Positions 29,088 to 38,511 of a DNA stretch of 64,000 bases are shown here, piece by piece (positions within the stretch are counted from its first letter, which is position 1; each line of letters opens with the position of its first letter). The DNA lies in NCBI RefSeq assembly GCF_030291135.1, contig NZ_CP127409.1, positions 1,426,001 to 1,490,000 on the forward strand, read 5' to 3'. The notes beneath the pieces were generated by a model, which did no database searches, had not been told where the DNA came from, and worked only from the letters and a program-made list of their open reading frames with translations. The stretch is from Rhodanobacter thiooxydans (GTDB taxonomy: Bacteria; Pseudomonadota; Gammaproteobacteria; Xanthomonadales; Rhodanobacteraceae). Both the position numbers and the translations under genes were made by a program.

Positions 29088-30617
29088 TCAGTGGGCGGTC
29101 TGCCGCAACTTGCTGTTGCGGTAGCCGTAGAAGGCGTAGATCAGGAAGCCGATGGCGATCCAGCCGAGCATCAACGGCCAGCGCACCTGGAAGGCCTGCC
29201 AGAACAGGAACAGGCAGGCGAGGGCGCCCAGCGGGCATACGATCCACGGCAGTGGCACACGGAATGCGCGGGGAATATCCGGGCGGGTACGACGCAGGAC
29301 CAGCACGCCGATGCATACGGTGGCGAAGGCCAGCAGGGTGCCCATCGAGACCAGGTCGCCGAGCACGTCCACCGGGAACAGGCCCGCCAGCGTGGCAGCG
29401 ATCACGCCCACGATGATGGTGCCGATATACGGCGTGCGGTGTTTCGGGTGCAGGCGCCCCAGTGCCGGCGGCAGCAGGCCGTCGCGCGACATCGAATAGA
29501 AGATGCGCGGCTGGCCCATCAGCATCACCAGCACCACCGAACTCAAACCCGCGAGGGCGGCGAACACCACCAGGATCTTCAGCGCGCCCAGGAGATAGCT
29601 GGACGCGCTGCCGGCAGCGACGGTGCCGAGCACATAGTTGATCGCGGTAGCGACCGGCTCGGGCGTATTGAGCATGCGGAACGGCGTGGTGCCGGTCATC
29701 ACGGCAGCCATCGCCACGTACAGCACGGTGCAGATCAGCAGCGAACCGAGGATGCCGATCGGCATGTCGCGCTGGGGGTTCTTCGCCTCGCCCGCGGCAG
29801 TGGAAACCGCGTCGAAACCGATATAGGCGAAGAACACCAGGGTGGCGCCGCGGTAGATGCCGCTCCAGCCGAACTTCGAGCCGCCTTCGTTGGCCGGAAT
29901 GAACGGATGCCACAGGTCGGCGTTGATGTAGTTGAACATCACGACCAGGAACAGCAGGATCACGATCACCTTGATCGCCACGATGATCGCGTTGACGGTC
30001 GCCGACTGGGTGATGCCGAGATAGCACAGCCAGCTGATCGCGCTGACGATCAGGATCGCCGGCAGGTTGATCAGGGCGCCGGTGAAAACCAGCTTGTGGC
30101 CGCCTTCGGCGAAGGTGAGCGGAGCCGAGGAGAGCGCTGCTGGCAAGTTGAAATTCAGCCCCGACATCGAGCTGAGCATGCGCAGCATTTCGCCGAAGTA
30201 TCCCGACCACGCCACCGCCACGGTCGATGCCGCGAACAGGTATTCGAGCACCAGCGCCCAGCCGACGAACCAGGCAACCACTTCGCCGAGGGTCGCATAG
30301 GAATACGAATAGGCGCTGCCGGACACCGGCAGCATCGCGGCGAACTCGGCGTAGCACATGCCCGCCAGCCCGCAGGCGACGGCGGCAATCAGGAAGCTGA
30401 TGATCAGCGCGGGTCCGGCGAACTGGGCGGCGGCGGTACCGGTGATGGCGAAAATGCCCGCACCGATCACGGCGCCGATACCAAGCATCACCAGATGCCG
30501 GGCAGTCAGTACGCGCTTGAGGGTGACCTCGCCCTCCGAACTGCCTTCGACGGGCTCGCCCGCATCCACGCGAGGCATCGCCTCGATTGCGTGAGTGGCA
30601 AACAGACCTTTTATCAT
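29088..30617 (-). CDS. APC-family amino acid permease
   Basis: A 509-residue APC permease with the glycine-rich first helix LGIGAVIGAGIFAITG and about twelve helices. The ATG at 30617 is preferred over a longer start because GAGGGG lies just upstream on the minus strand. It is clearly homologous to the permease at 27515-28993, so the pair probably arose by tandem duplication and diverged. N-terminal extra residues (about 40 before the first helix) are cytoplasmic. Confidence 0.92.
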   Translation of the reverse strand: MIKGLFATHAIEAMPRVDAGEPVEGSSEGEVTLKRVLTARHLVMLGIGAVIGAGIFAITGTAAAQFAGPALIISFLIAAVACGLAGMCYAEFAAMLPVSGSAYSYSYATLGEVVAWFVGWALVLEYLFAASTVAVAWSGYFGEMLRMLSSMSGLNFNLPAALSSAPLTFAEGGHKLVFTGALINLPAILIVSAISWLCYLGITQSATVNAIIVAIKVIVILLFLVVMFNYINADLWHPFIPANEGGSKFGWSGIYRGATLVFFAYIGFDAVSTAAGEAKNPQRDMPIGILGSLLICTVLYVAMAAVMTGTTPFRMLNTPEPVATAINYVLGTVAAGSASSYLLGALKILVVFAALAGLSSVVLVMLMGQPRIFYSMSRDGLLPPALGRLHPKHRTPYIGTIIVGVIAATLAGLFPVDVLGDLVSMGTLLAFATVCIGVLVLRRTRPDIPRAFRVPLPWIVCPLGALACLFLFWQAFQVRWPLMLGWIAIGFLIYAFYGYRNSKLRQTAH

Positions 30618-30783
30618 CAAGCTCCCCTCAAGTGATTTTTGCCCGCTTCCGCTCTGCGGCGGATGGGTGCTACAGGCGGGCAATGGCGGGCCAACATAGC
30701 CCAGCGATAGATGATGTACAAGCTTCGTTCATGTTGCGGCGAAACATGCCGTGACGAGTTTCAACCCGCTTCGACGGACGCCC

Positions 30784-31332
30784 ATGCAACAGCCAGCCAT
30801 CGTCATGATCGACGCCATCCGGCACTACCGTGACCAATGGCAGGGGGAGGCCGCGGTCGCCGCGCAGTTCGAGACGTTCCTGCATACGCATGCGGATGCC
30901 TTCGAGCGCAGCAACGCGATCGGCCATTTCACCGGCTCCTGCTGGCTGGTCAGCGCGGACGGTGCGCGCGTGTTGCTGATGCATCACCGCAAACTGGATC
31001 GCTGGCTGCAACCAGGCGGCCACGCCGATGGCGATATCGACCTGGCGCGGGTGGCGTTGCGCGAGGCGCAGGAGGAAACCGGCGTTGCCGGCCTGCGCGT
31101 CGAAGGCGGCATCTTCGATATCGACCGCCATCGCATCCCGGCCCGCGGCAGCGAGCCGGAGCACTGGCATTACGATGTGCGTTACGTGGTACGTGCGGGT
31201 GGGGATGAGTCGTTCGTGGTCAATGCCGAATCGCGCGCGCTGGCATGGCGGCCGGTGAACGAGGTGGCCGCTGACGAGACACTCGACACGTCGTTGCGGC
31301 GGATGGCGCGCAAGTGGCTGGCGAAAACGTAG
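30784..31332 (+). CDS. NUDIX hydrolase
   Basis: A 182-residue protein with a Nudix box GGHADGDIDLARVALREAQEETGV, in which the first Glu of the consensus Gx5E is replaced by Asp while the catalytic REAQEETG is intact. Nudix enzymes hydrolyse nucleoside diphosphates linked to other groups; the specific substrate is unknown. The ATG at 30784 follows the divergent permease promoter region. It is convergent with the dioxygenase gene, nine bases apart. Confidence 0.85.
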   Translation: MQQPAIVMIDAIRHYRDQWQGEAAVAAQFETFLHTHADAFERSNAIGHFTGSCWLVSADGARVLLMHHRKLDRWLQPGGHADGDIDLARVALREAQEETGVAGLRVEGGIFDIDRHRIPARGSEPEHWHYDVRYVVRAGGDESFVVNAESRALAWRPVNEVAADETLDTSLRRMARKWLAKT

Positions 31333-31341
31333 GCTGCGCTT

Positions 31342-31863
31342 CTACAGGTATTTTCCCGGGGCGGGATGCACCTGGCCGCAGGCGCCGCAGGTGCGCGCCT
31401 CGCGTGAGCCGTAGAAACGCTCGAACACCGGCGGGAAATCCTGCTCGATGCTGGCGAGGGTGAAGTACTCCTCGTACAGCTTGTGATTGCACTGCTCGCA
31501 GAACCACATCAGGCCATCTTTCTCGCCGGGCAGACGGCGGCGCTCGATCACCAGCCCGATGGAGCCGGCGGCGCGGTTTGGCGAATGCGGCACGCATGGC
31601 GGCAGGTAGAAGATCTCTCCGGCGCGCAGCGGGATGTCGCGCGCCACGCCGTCGTCCTGCACCTTCAACGTGATCTCGCCCTCGAGCTGATAGAAGAACT
31701 CGGGGCCTTCATCGTAGTGATAGTCGGTGCGCGCGTTCGGGCCGCCCACGATCATGATGATGAAGTCGCCGTCGACGATGCACTTGTTGCCCACCGGCGG
31801 CTTCAGCAGGTGACGGTGTTCGTCGATCCAGCGTTCAAGATTGAGTGGCGGCAGCAGGGCCAT
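31342..31863 (-). CDS. nbaC: 3-hydroxyanthranilate 3,4-dioxygenase
   Basis: A 173-residue cupin that opens the ring of 3-hydroxyanthranilate on the way to quinolinate or to degradation. Iron ligands are in [17 protein letters not shown] and VPHSPNR; the C-terminal rubredoxin-like site of bacterial enzymes is visible as CEQC and CGAC. ATG 31863 gives the usual [12 protein letters not shown] start. No other kynurenine-pathway gene is in the window, so its role (NAD synthesis or tryptophan catabolism) is open. Confidence 0.93.
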   Translation of the reverse strand: MALLPPLNLERWIDEHRHLLKPPVGNKCIVDGDFIIMIVGGPNARTDYHYDEGPEFFYQLEGEITLKVQDDGVARDIPLRAGEIFYLPPCVPHSPNRAAGSIGLVIERRRLPGEKDGLMWFCEQCNHKLYEEYFTLASIEQDFPPVFERFYGSREARTCGACGQVHPAPGKYL

Positions 31864-31913
31864 GCGTCGTGCTCGCGGAAAACCAGTTCGCACGATAACC
31901 CTGCCATCGCCAC

Positions 31914-31944
31914 AAAAAAAGCCGCCCGGCGTTCACCGGGCGGC
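31914..31944 (-). terminator. Rho-independent terminator of the fasciclin gene
   Basis: On the minus strand, the stem GCCGCCCGG / CCGGGCGGC with a 6-base loop is followed by seven T residues, 28 bases beyond the fasciclin stop. Confidence 0.93.
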
Positions 31945-31972
31945 AGCAGCAAGACGATCTTGGCGGGAGTTG

Positions 31973-32569
31973 TTACGGCATCAACACCTTGTCGATCACG
32001 AAGATCTCGCCGTTCGACTGCGTCACATCGGCAATCGTGATGTTGGCCACATTGCCCTTGGCATCGGTGACAGTCCACTTGCCATCCTTGCCGGCGACGG
32101 TGATCGAGTCGCCCTCGACTGTTTTCAGCATCGCCTTGCCGCCATGCGCCTTCGCCAGTTTTGCCAGGTCGTGCGCCGTGTATTTTCCGGGCACCACGTG
32201 GTAGGTGAGCACCTTGGTCAGGGTGGCCTTGTTCTCGGGCTTCAGCAAGTTGTCGACCGTGCCTGCTGGCAGCGCGGCGAATGCCTCGTTGGTCGGCGCG
32301 AATACGGTGAACGGACCCGGGCCTTCGAGTGTTTCGACCAGGCCGGCAGCCTTCACCGCGGCCACCAGCGTGGTGTGATCCTTCGAGTTCACCGCGTTCT
32401 CGATGATGTTTTTCGACGGATACATCGCGGCCCCGCCGACCATCACGGTTTTCTGCATGCTCATCGACGAATTCATCTGTCCGGCCATGGCCATCGGCAC
32501 TGCGGCTGCGGTGGCTAGTGCCAGGGAAAGGCCCATAGCCAGGGTGCGCATGCGGGAATGAGTCTTCAT
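31973..32569 (-). CDS. Secreted fasciclin-domain protein
   Basis: A 198-residue protein with a signal peptide (residues 1-28, ending AMAGQ) and one fasciclin (FAS1) domain: [31 protein letters not shown] and [11 protein letters not shown] are typical H1 and H2 regions. FAS1 proteins are implicated in adhesion or extracellular matrix. ATG 32569 was chosen to begin at the signal peptide. It has its own terminator, so it is a single-gene unit. Confidence 0.93.
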   Translation of the reverse strand: MKTHSRMRTLAMGLSLALATAAAVPMAMAGQMNSSMSMQKTVMVGGAAMYPSKNIIENAVNSKDHTTLVAAVKAAGLVETLEGPGPFTVFAPTNEAFAALPAGTVDNLLKPENKATLTKVLTYHVVPGKYTAHDLAKLAKAHGGKAMLKTVEGDSITVAGKDGKWTVTDAKGNVANITIADVTQSNGEIFVIDKVLMP

Positions 32570-32696
32570 GAAGTTCTCCAGGATTTTCCGCTTCGCGGAT
32601 TGGAAGCGCCTGTAGATACGCGGCATCCATCAGAACGGATGCAATGCGGCTGCCCGGAGTTCCGTGACGTGGAATCCAGGCGGCGACGCAGGGCGT

Positions 32697-34586
32697 TCAG
32701 ACCTCGAGCGTGGCGAGGTCGCCTTTCTCTTCCAGCCAGGACTTGCGGTCGCCGGCGCGTTTCTTGGCCAGCAGCATGTCCATCAGCTTGGCGGTGCCGT
32801 CGTCGTCGCCGACGGTGAGCTGCACCAGGCGACGCGTGTCCGGATGGATGGTCGACTCGCGCAGCTGCGGCGGGTTCATCTCGCCGAGGCCCTTGAAGCG
32901 GGTGGTGCTGACCGCGCCCTTCATCTTCTCGCGCTCGATCCGCTGCAGCATCGCTTCCTTCTCGCTCTCGTCCAGGCAGTAGAACACCTGCTTGCCCACG
33001 TCGACGCGGAACAGCGGCGGCATCGCCACGAACACGTGGCCTTCGCTGACCAGCCGCGGGAAATGCCGCAGGAACAACGCCGACAGCAGGGTGGCGATGT
33101 GCAGGCCGTCGGAGTCGGCATCGGCCAGGATGATCACCTTGCCGTAGCGCAGGCTGGACAGGTCGTCCTTGCCCGGGTCGCAGCCGATCGCCACGGCCAG
33201 GTTGTGCACTTCCTCCGAGGCCAGCACCGAGGTCGATTCGACTTCCCAGGTGTTGAGGATCTTGCCGCGCAGCGGCAGGATCGCCTGGAACTCCTTGTCG
33301 CGCGCCTGCTTGGCACTGCCGCCGGCGGAGTCGCCCTCGACCAGGAACAGTTCGGTGCGGCTGAGGTCGGTCGCGGTGCAGTCGGCCAGCTTGCCGGGCA
33401 ATTGCGGGCCCTGGGTGATCTTCTTGCGCACGATCTGTTTGGCCGCCTTCAGCCGTGCGCTGGCGCGTTCGATCGCCAGTTGCGCGATGCGCTCGCCCAT
33501 CTCCACGTGCTGGTTGAGCCACAGGCTGAAGGCGTCGTGGATGACGTTCTCGACCATGCCGGCGGTCTGCCGCGAGGACAGTCGCTCCTTGGTCTGGCCG
33601 GCGAACTGCGGGTCCTGCAGCCGTGCCGACAGCACGAACGACAGCCGCTCCCACACGTCTTCCGGCGCCAGCTTCACCCCGCGCGGCAGCAGGTTGCGGA
33701 TGTCGCAGAACTCGCGGATCGCGGTGGTCAGGCCGGTGCGCAGACCGTTGACGTGGGTACCGCCCTGCGCAGTGGGGATCAGGTTGACGTAGCTCTCCTG
33801 CACCAGCTCGCCTTCCGGCAGCCAGGCCAGCGCCACTTCCAGGCCTTCGACGTCGCGTGCCATGTGGTGCACGAACAGCTCGTTCGGCAGCGCCTCGATG
33901 CCGTCGAGTTCGCCGCGCAGGTAATCACGCAGGCCGTCCTCGTAGTGCCACTCGACGACTTCGCCCGAGGCTGCGTCGGTGAGCTTCACGTTGAGGCCGG
34001 CGCACAGCACGGCCTTGGCGCGCAGCAGGTGCTTGAGCTTGCCCAGCGAGATCTTCGGCGAGTCGAAATACTTCGCTTCCGGCCAGAAGCGCAACGTGGT
34101 GCCACTGCGCTTTTTTGGCACCGTGCCGATCACTTCCAGCGGGCTGATCTTGTCGCCGTGGGCGAACACCATCTGGTACTCGGAGCCGTCGCGGCGGATC
34201 GTGACTTCCACGCGGTCGGACAACGCGTTGACCACCGACACGCCGACACCGTGCAAACCGCCGGAGAAGTTGTAGTTCTTGCCGCTGAATTTGCCGCCGG
34301 CGTGCAGCCGGGTCATGATCAGTTCGACACCGGAAACGCCTTCCTCCGGGTGGATGTCCACCGGCATGCCGCGGCCGTCGTCGCTCACTTCCACCGAACC
34401 GTCGTCGTGCAGCACCACCTCGATGCTTTTCGCGTGGCCGGCCAGCGCCTCGTCCACCGAGTTGTCCACTACCTCCTGCACCAGATGGTTCGGCCGGGTG
34501 GTATCGGTGTACATGCCGGGGCGGCGTTTGACCGGATCCAGGCCAGAGAGGACTTCGATGTCGGCGGCGTTGTAGCGACTGCTCAT
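32697..34586 (-). CDS. parE: DNA topoisomerase IV subunit B
   Basis: A 629-residue type IIA topoisomerase ATPase subunit. The GHKL ATPase domain has VDNSVDEALAGH and DDGRGMPVDIHPE, and GGLHGVGVSVVNAL; the TOPRIM domain has LVEGDSAGGSA and ILADADSDGLHI. Length (about 630) and sequence around KRRPGMYTDT favour ParE over GyrB (about 800). It decatenates sister chromosomes with ParC, which is not in the window. The frame stays open upstream into the ABC gene by chance; ATG 34586 is the true start. Confidence 0.95.
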   Translation of the reverse strand: MSSRYNAADIEVLSGLDPVKRRPGMYTDTTRPNHLVQEVVDNSVDEALAGHAKSIEVVLHDDGSVEVSDDGRGMPVDIHPEEGVSGVELIMTRLHAGGKFSGKNYNFSGGLHGVGVSVVNALSDRVEVTIRRDGSEYQMVFAHGDKISPLEVIGTVPKKRSGTTLRFWPEAKYFDSPKISLGKLKHLLRAKAVLCAGLNVKLTDAASGEVVEWHYEDGLRDYLRGELDGIEALPNELFVHHMARDVEGLEVALAWLPEGELVQESYVNLIPTAQGGTHVNGLRTGLTTAIREFCDIRNLLPRGVKLAPEDVWERLSFVLSARLQDPQFAGQTKERLSSRQTAGMVENVIHDAFSLWLNQHVEMGERIAQLAIERASARLKAAKQIVRKKITQGPQLPGKLADCTATDLSRTELFLVEGDSAGGSAKQARDKEFQAILPLRGKILNTWEVESTSVLASEEVHNLAVAIGCDPGKDDLSSLRYGKVIILADADSDGLHIATLLSALFLRHFPRLVSEGHVFVAMPPLFRVDVGKQVFYCLDESEKEAMLQRIEREKMKGAVSTTRFKGLGEMNPPQLRESTIHPDTRRLVQLTVGDDDGTAKLMDMLLAKKRAGDRKSWLEEKGDLATLEV

Positions 34587-34660
34587 GCGGGTGTTTCGAT
34601 CAAGACAAGACGACAAAGCATGGGGCGCGCGGGCGGCGATGGTCAAGCCGACTGCCCGGA

Positions 34661-36580
34661 TCAGCGGTAGCCCTGTGCCTGCAACGAGAACAGCTGCGCA
34701 TAGTGCCCGCCCAGCGCCATCAGCTGCTCGTGGCTGCCGTGCTCGACGATGCGGCCATCCTGGATCACGATAATCTGGTCGGCCATGCGCACCGTAGAGA
34801 AGCGGTGCGAGATCAGGATTGCGATGCGCCCGCCCGCCAATTCGCGGAAATGCTCGAAGATGGTGGCCTCGGCGGCGGCGTCCATCGCGGCGGTGGGTTC
34901 GTCCAGCACCAGGATGTCGGCGCGGGAGCGCATGAAGGCGCGGGCCAGCGCGATCTTCTGCCACTGGCCGCCGGAGAGCTCGCGACCGTCGTTGAACCAC
35001 TTGCCCAGCTGGGTCTCGAAGCCGGCGGGCAGGCTGTCGATGAAGTCGCTGGCCATGCCCTTGTCGGCGGCTTCGCGCCAGCGCATCTCGTCGTCGAAGT
35101 GGGTGACGTCGCCGGCCCCGACGTTCTCGCCCACGCGCATCTGGTAGCGGGCGAAGTCCTGGAAGATCACGCCGATGCGCTGCAGCAGCACGGCTTCGTC
35201 CCACTCGCGCAGGTCGGTGCCGTCGAGCAGGATGCGGCCGCTGTCGGGCGTGTACAGGCGCGTGAGCAGCTTGATCAAGGTGGTCTTGCCCGAGCCGTTC
35301 TGGCCGACCAGGGCCAGCGATTCGCCGGGGCGGATGTGCAGGTCGATGTCGCGCAGCGCTGGCTCGCTGGCGCCGGGGTAGGTGAAGCTGACTTGCTCGA
35401 AGCGGATGCCGTCCTCGGGCTTCGCGCCGCGCTGCGCCATGCCGGTCGCCGGCGGCACCGGGGTTTCCAGGTACTCGTACAGCGTGGAGAGGTAGAGGTT
35501 GTCCTCGTACATGCCGCCGATCGCCGACAGCATCGCCGACACCGCCGACTGGCCCTGGCGGAACAGCGCCAGGTACATCGTCATCTGGCCCAAGGTGATG
35601 CGGGCCATCACCGTGCTGGCGGCGATCCACGCATAGGCGCCGTACAGCGCCAGCGTGCCCAGCAGGCCCAGCACGAAACCCCAGCCGTCGCGGCGCACGG
35701 CGAGGTCGCGATCGGCGCGGTACAGGCTGTGGAAGATGTCGCGATAGCGCTGCAGCAGCAGCGGACCGAGGCCGAACAGCTTCACTTCCTTGGCGTGGTC
35801 CTCGCGCGCCAGCACGGTTTCCAGGTAGAGCTGCATGCGTGTTTCCGGCGAACGCCAGCGGAACAGGCGGAACGCGTCGCCAGAGAACTTGGTCTCGGCG
35901 AAGAACGAGGGCAGGCCGGCCAGCAGCAGCACCGCCACCGCCCACGGCGAGAACTGGAACAGCAGGCTGCCGTAGCTGAGCAGCGAGATCGCGTTCTGGC
36001 CCAGTCCGAACGTGCGCGTGACCAGCGACAGCGGCCGGCTCGACGCCTCGCGCCGGGCGCGGGTCAGCTTGTCGTAGAACTCCGAATCCTCGAAGTGCGC
36101 CAGCTCCAGGGTCAGCGCCTTCTCCAGGATCATCACGTTGACGCGCTGGCCCAGTTGCGCGCGCAGCAGCGACTGGCACAGCGACAAGCCACGTTGCGCA
36201 CCGGCCAGCGCCGCCACCAGCACGCCTTCCAGCGCTACCCATTCGAAGGCCGATCGCAGCGGTGCATGGCCGTTGGCGGCCCATAGACGACTGGCGGTCA
36301 CCACCGCGTCGACGATGTGCGCACCGACGTACGCGATGCCGGCGGGCAGCAGGCCGGCAATCAGGGTGAGCGCGGCCAGCGCGACGGTCAGCGCATGGCT
36401 GGTGCTCCATACCAGTTCCAGTGCGCGCCCGCTGTAGCGGAACACGCCCAGGAAGCTGCGCGCGAGTTCGCTCGATTCGGCGGGTTCGGGGGAGTGGTGG
36501 GGCGGCACGTGGAGAGTCGTCAGGCCGTGGGCGTCGTTTGCGCGGAACTCCCGAGATGGGGGCCGCGCCGCTTCACGCAA
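34661..36580 (-). CDS. ABC exporter with fused permease and ATPase domains
   Basis: A 639-residue half-transporter. Five or six helices precede an ATPase with Walker A GQNGSGKTT, signature ELSGGQWQK and Walker B ADILVLDEPT. The coupling region ELAHFEDSEFYDKLTRAR is typical of peptide/lipid exporters. The 36580 start is a TTG; a GTG at 36508 would shorten the protein by 24 residues and is equally plausible. Its substrate is unknown. It follows msrA by 27 bases on the same strand. Confidence 0.88.
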   Translation of the reverse strand: MREAARPPSREFRANDAHGLTTLHVPPHHSPEPAESSELARSFLGVFRYSGRALELVWSTSHALTVALAALTLIAGLLPAGIAYVGAHIVDAVVTASRLWAANGHAPLRSAFEWVALEGVLVAALAGAQRGLSLCQSLLRAQLGQRVNVMILEKALTLELAHFEDSEFYDKLTRARREASSRPLSLVTRTFGLGQNAISLLSYGSLLFQFSPWAVAVLLLAGLPSFFAETKFSGDAFRLFRWRSPETRMQLYLETVLAREDHAKEVKLFGLGPLLLQRYRDIFHSLYRADRDLAVRRDGWGFVLGLLGTLALYGAYAWIAASTVMARITLGQMTMYLALFRQGQSAVSAMLSAIGGMYEDNLYLSTLYEYLETPVPPATGMAQRGAKPEDGIRFEQVSFTYPGASEPALRDIDLHIRPGESLALVGQNGSGKTTLIKLLTRLYTPDSGRILLDGTDLREWDEAVLLQRIGVIFQDFARYQMRVGENVGAGDVTHFDDEMRWREAADKGMASDFIDSLPAGFETQLGKWFNDGRELSGGQWQKIALARAFMRSRADILVLDEPTAAMDAAAEATIFEHFRELAGGRIAILISHRFSTVRMADQIIVIQDGRIVEHGSHEQLMALGGHYAQLFSLQAQGYR

Positions 36581-36607
36581 GATGGGAGGCGTGCCGCCTC
36601 GCCCAAA

Positions 36608-37312
36608 TCAGTGCAGCTGAACTTCCACCACTTGTCGGTCCGGCTGGTACAGCGCCGGGAACAGCTGCTTCAGCTGCGCCACCTTGGGCGCGTCGTTGTA
36701 GACGATGTACGGGTTGTTCGGATGCCGCTGGAAGTAATGCTGGTGGTACGCCTCGGCCGGGTAGAACCCCCGCAGCGGCACGAGCTGGGTCACGATCGGC
36801 GCCGGGAAGGATTTCGCCACGCCCAGTTGCGCGATATAGGCACCGGCGATGCGCTGCTGTTCGGCGTTGCCGTAGAAGATCACCGAGCGATACTGGCTGC
36901 CGACGTCCGGGCCCTGCTGGTTCCGTTCGGTGGGATCGAGCGCGACCGAGAAGAACACCTGCAGCAGCGTGCCGTAGCTGACCTCGGCCGGGTCGAAATG
37001 CACCTGCACCGACTCGGCATGGCCGGTGTCGCCTTCGCTGACCTCGTCGTAATGGGCTGTATCGGCGTTGCCGCCGGAGTAGCCCGCGATCACCCGATGC
37101 ACGCCCTTGACGTGCTCGAACACCGCCTCGATGCCCCAGAAGCAGCCGCCGGCCAGCACCGCGACCTGTTCGCCGTGGGCAACGGTTTTGCGGGCATCGA
37201 CGGTCGGCGCCGGGAGCGTGCTGCTGGCGGCGGACACCGGCGGGCAAGCGCTCACACCCAGCATGAGCAGGGCGGCCAGCGGCATGATGTGGAGTGTGCT
37301 GCGACGGATCAT
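36608..37312 (-). CDS. msrA: Peptide methionine sulfoxide reductase MsrA, lipoprotein form
   Basis: A 234-residue MsrA that repairs Met-S-sulfoxide. The catalytic Cys57 is in AGGCFWGIE, and the family segments GYSGGNADTAHYDEV and GHAESVQVHFDP are intact. The N-terminus has a signal followed by a lipobox (VSAC, Cys23), so the enzyme is probably anchored in the envelope rather than cytoplasmic. ATG 37312 begins at this signal. Confidence 0.94.
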   Translation of the reverse strand: MIRRSTLHIMPLAALLMLGVSACPPVSAASSTLPAPTVDARKTVAHGEQVAVLAGGCFWGIEAVFEHVKGVHRVIAGYSGGNADTAHYDEVSEGDTGHAESVQVHFDPAEVSYGTLLQVFFSVALDPTERNQQGPDVGSQYRSVIFYGNAEQQRIAGAYIAQLGVAKSFPAPIVTQLVPLRGFYPAEAYHQHYFQRHPNNPYIVYNDAPKVAQLKQLFPALYQPDRQVVEVQLH

Positions 37313-37441
37313 GTTGCGCCTCGCCGGCATGGCCATCGGGTGGCCGATACCTGCTCTTCGCCGGGCGTATGCCATCGGTTACCTGTGCGGCGGTGGCCGG
37401 CCCGGTACCATCATTGTCCATCGGTTTCACGGAGTTTAGGG

Positions 37442-38257
37442 ATGCACGGTTCCATCGATCTGGGCGCCTACCTGCGGCGCGTCGGCTGGCACGGCAGTGT
37501 GGCTGCCGACCTGGCCACCCTGCGCGGCCTGGCCGTGGCGCACGTGGCGGCGATCCCGTTCGAGAACCTCAACCCGCTGCTCGGCCTGCCGGTCGAACTG
37601 GATACGCCGGCGCTGGAGCGCAAGCTGGTGCACGATGGCCGCGGCGGCTACTGCTTCGAGCAGAACCTGCTGTTCGCCGCGGTGCTGCGCACGATCGGTT
37701 TCGAGGTGTCGGGGCTGATCGCGCGCGTGCTGTGGCAGCACCCGGAGGATGCCGTCACCGCGCAGACCCACATGTTGCTGCGCGTCGAGCTGGGTGGTGA
37801 AAGCTGGCTGGCGGATGTCGGCTTCGGCAACCAGGTGCTGACCGGTGCGCTGCGGCTGCAGGCCGACGTGGAACAACCGACCGGCCATGAACCGTTCCGG
37901 CTGGTCGAGCGCGACGGCGAATGGCGCATGCAGTCATTCGTGCGCGGGCAATGGTTCACGCTGTACCGCTTCGACCTGCGGCGTTGCGAGATGGTCGACT
38001 ACGTGGTGGCCAACCACTACGTCTCCACGCACGCGGCCTCGCGCTTCCCGCGCAACCTGATCGCGGCGCGCACCACCGCCGACCGGCGCCTGAGCCTGCT
38101 CAACCGCGAATTCACCATGCGTCGGCTGGGCCAGGAGCCCGAGCGGCACGCCTTGCGCGACAGCGCCGCGATACGGCGCGTGCTGGAGGAAGAGTTCCTG
38201 TTGCGCCTGCCCGCGCACACCGGCCTGGACCAGCGGCTGGACAGCCTGCCGGGTTAG
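37442..38257 (+). CDS. nat: Arylamine N-acetyltransferase
   Basis: A 271-residue NAT that transfers acetyl from acetyl-CoA to arylamines or hydrazines. The Cys-His-Asp triad is Cys71 (GGYCFEQN), His110 (TAQTHMLLRV) and Asp125 (WLADVGFGN), matching spacing in known NATs. ATG 37442 gives the family start. It is divergent from msrA and ends four bases inside the convergent S4 gene. Confidence 0.94.
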   Translation: MHGSIDLGAYLRRVGWHGSVAADLATLRGLAVAHVAAIPFENLNPLLGLPVELDTPALERKLVHDGRGGYCFEQNLLFAAVLRTIGFEVSGLIARVLWQHPEDAVTAQTHMLLRVELGGESWLADVGFGNQVLTGALRLQADVEQPTGHEPFRLVERDGEWRMQSFVRGQWFTLYRFDLRRCEMVDYVVANHYVSTHAASRFPRNLIAARTTADRRLSLLNREFTMRRLGQEPERHALRDSAAIRRVLEEEFLLRLPAHTGLDQRLDSLPG

Positions 38258-38481
38258 GCCTCGGGATCAGCCAGTACGCGGATCTCCACGTCGTCGATGG
38301 CGACCACCTGGCCTGCACGGATCTTGCAGGTCTTGCGCAGTTCCATGACGCCGTCGACGCGCACCGCGCCGCTGGCCACGATCGCCTTGCCGGCACCGCC
38401 GCTGTCGCACAGGCCGACCAGTTTCAGCAGCAGGTTGAGCTCGACGTAGTCGCCTTCCAGTTCAAAGTCGATGGTTTGCAT
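38254..38481 (-). CDS. S4-domain RNA-binding protein (YbcJ-like)
   Basis: A 75-residue single S4 domain, with the RNA-binding loop GGAGKAIVASGAVRVDG typical of small YbcJ/RlbA proteins. It probably binds structured RNA; no target is known. The 3' end overlaps nat by four bases. It lies 30 bases after the barstar gene, in the same direction, and may be cotranscribed with it. Confidence 0.88.
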   Translation of the reverse strand: MQTIDFELEGDYVELNLLLKLVGLCDSGGAGKAIVASGAVRVDGVMELRKTCKIRAGQVVAIDDVEIRVLADPEA

Positions 38482-38511
38482 GGTTTTCCGGAATGAGGGG
38501 GAAGGCCGCGT

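Noticed and set aside
32697-36410. Apparent fusion of parE with upstream sequence (1237 codons)
   Set aside because: The upstream part is another frame of the ABC exporter; the true parE start is ATG 34586.
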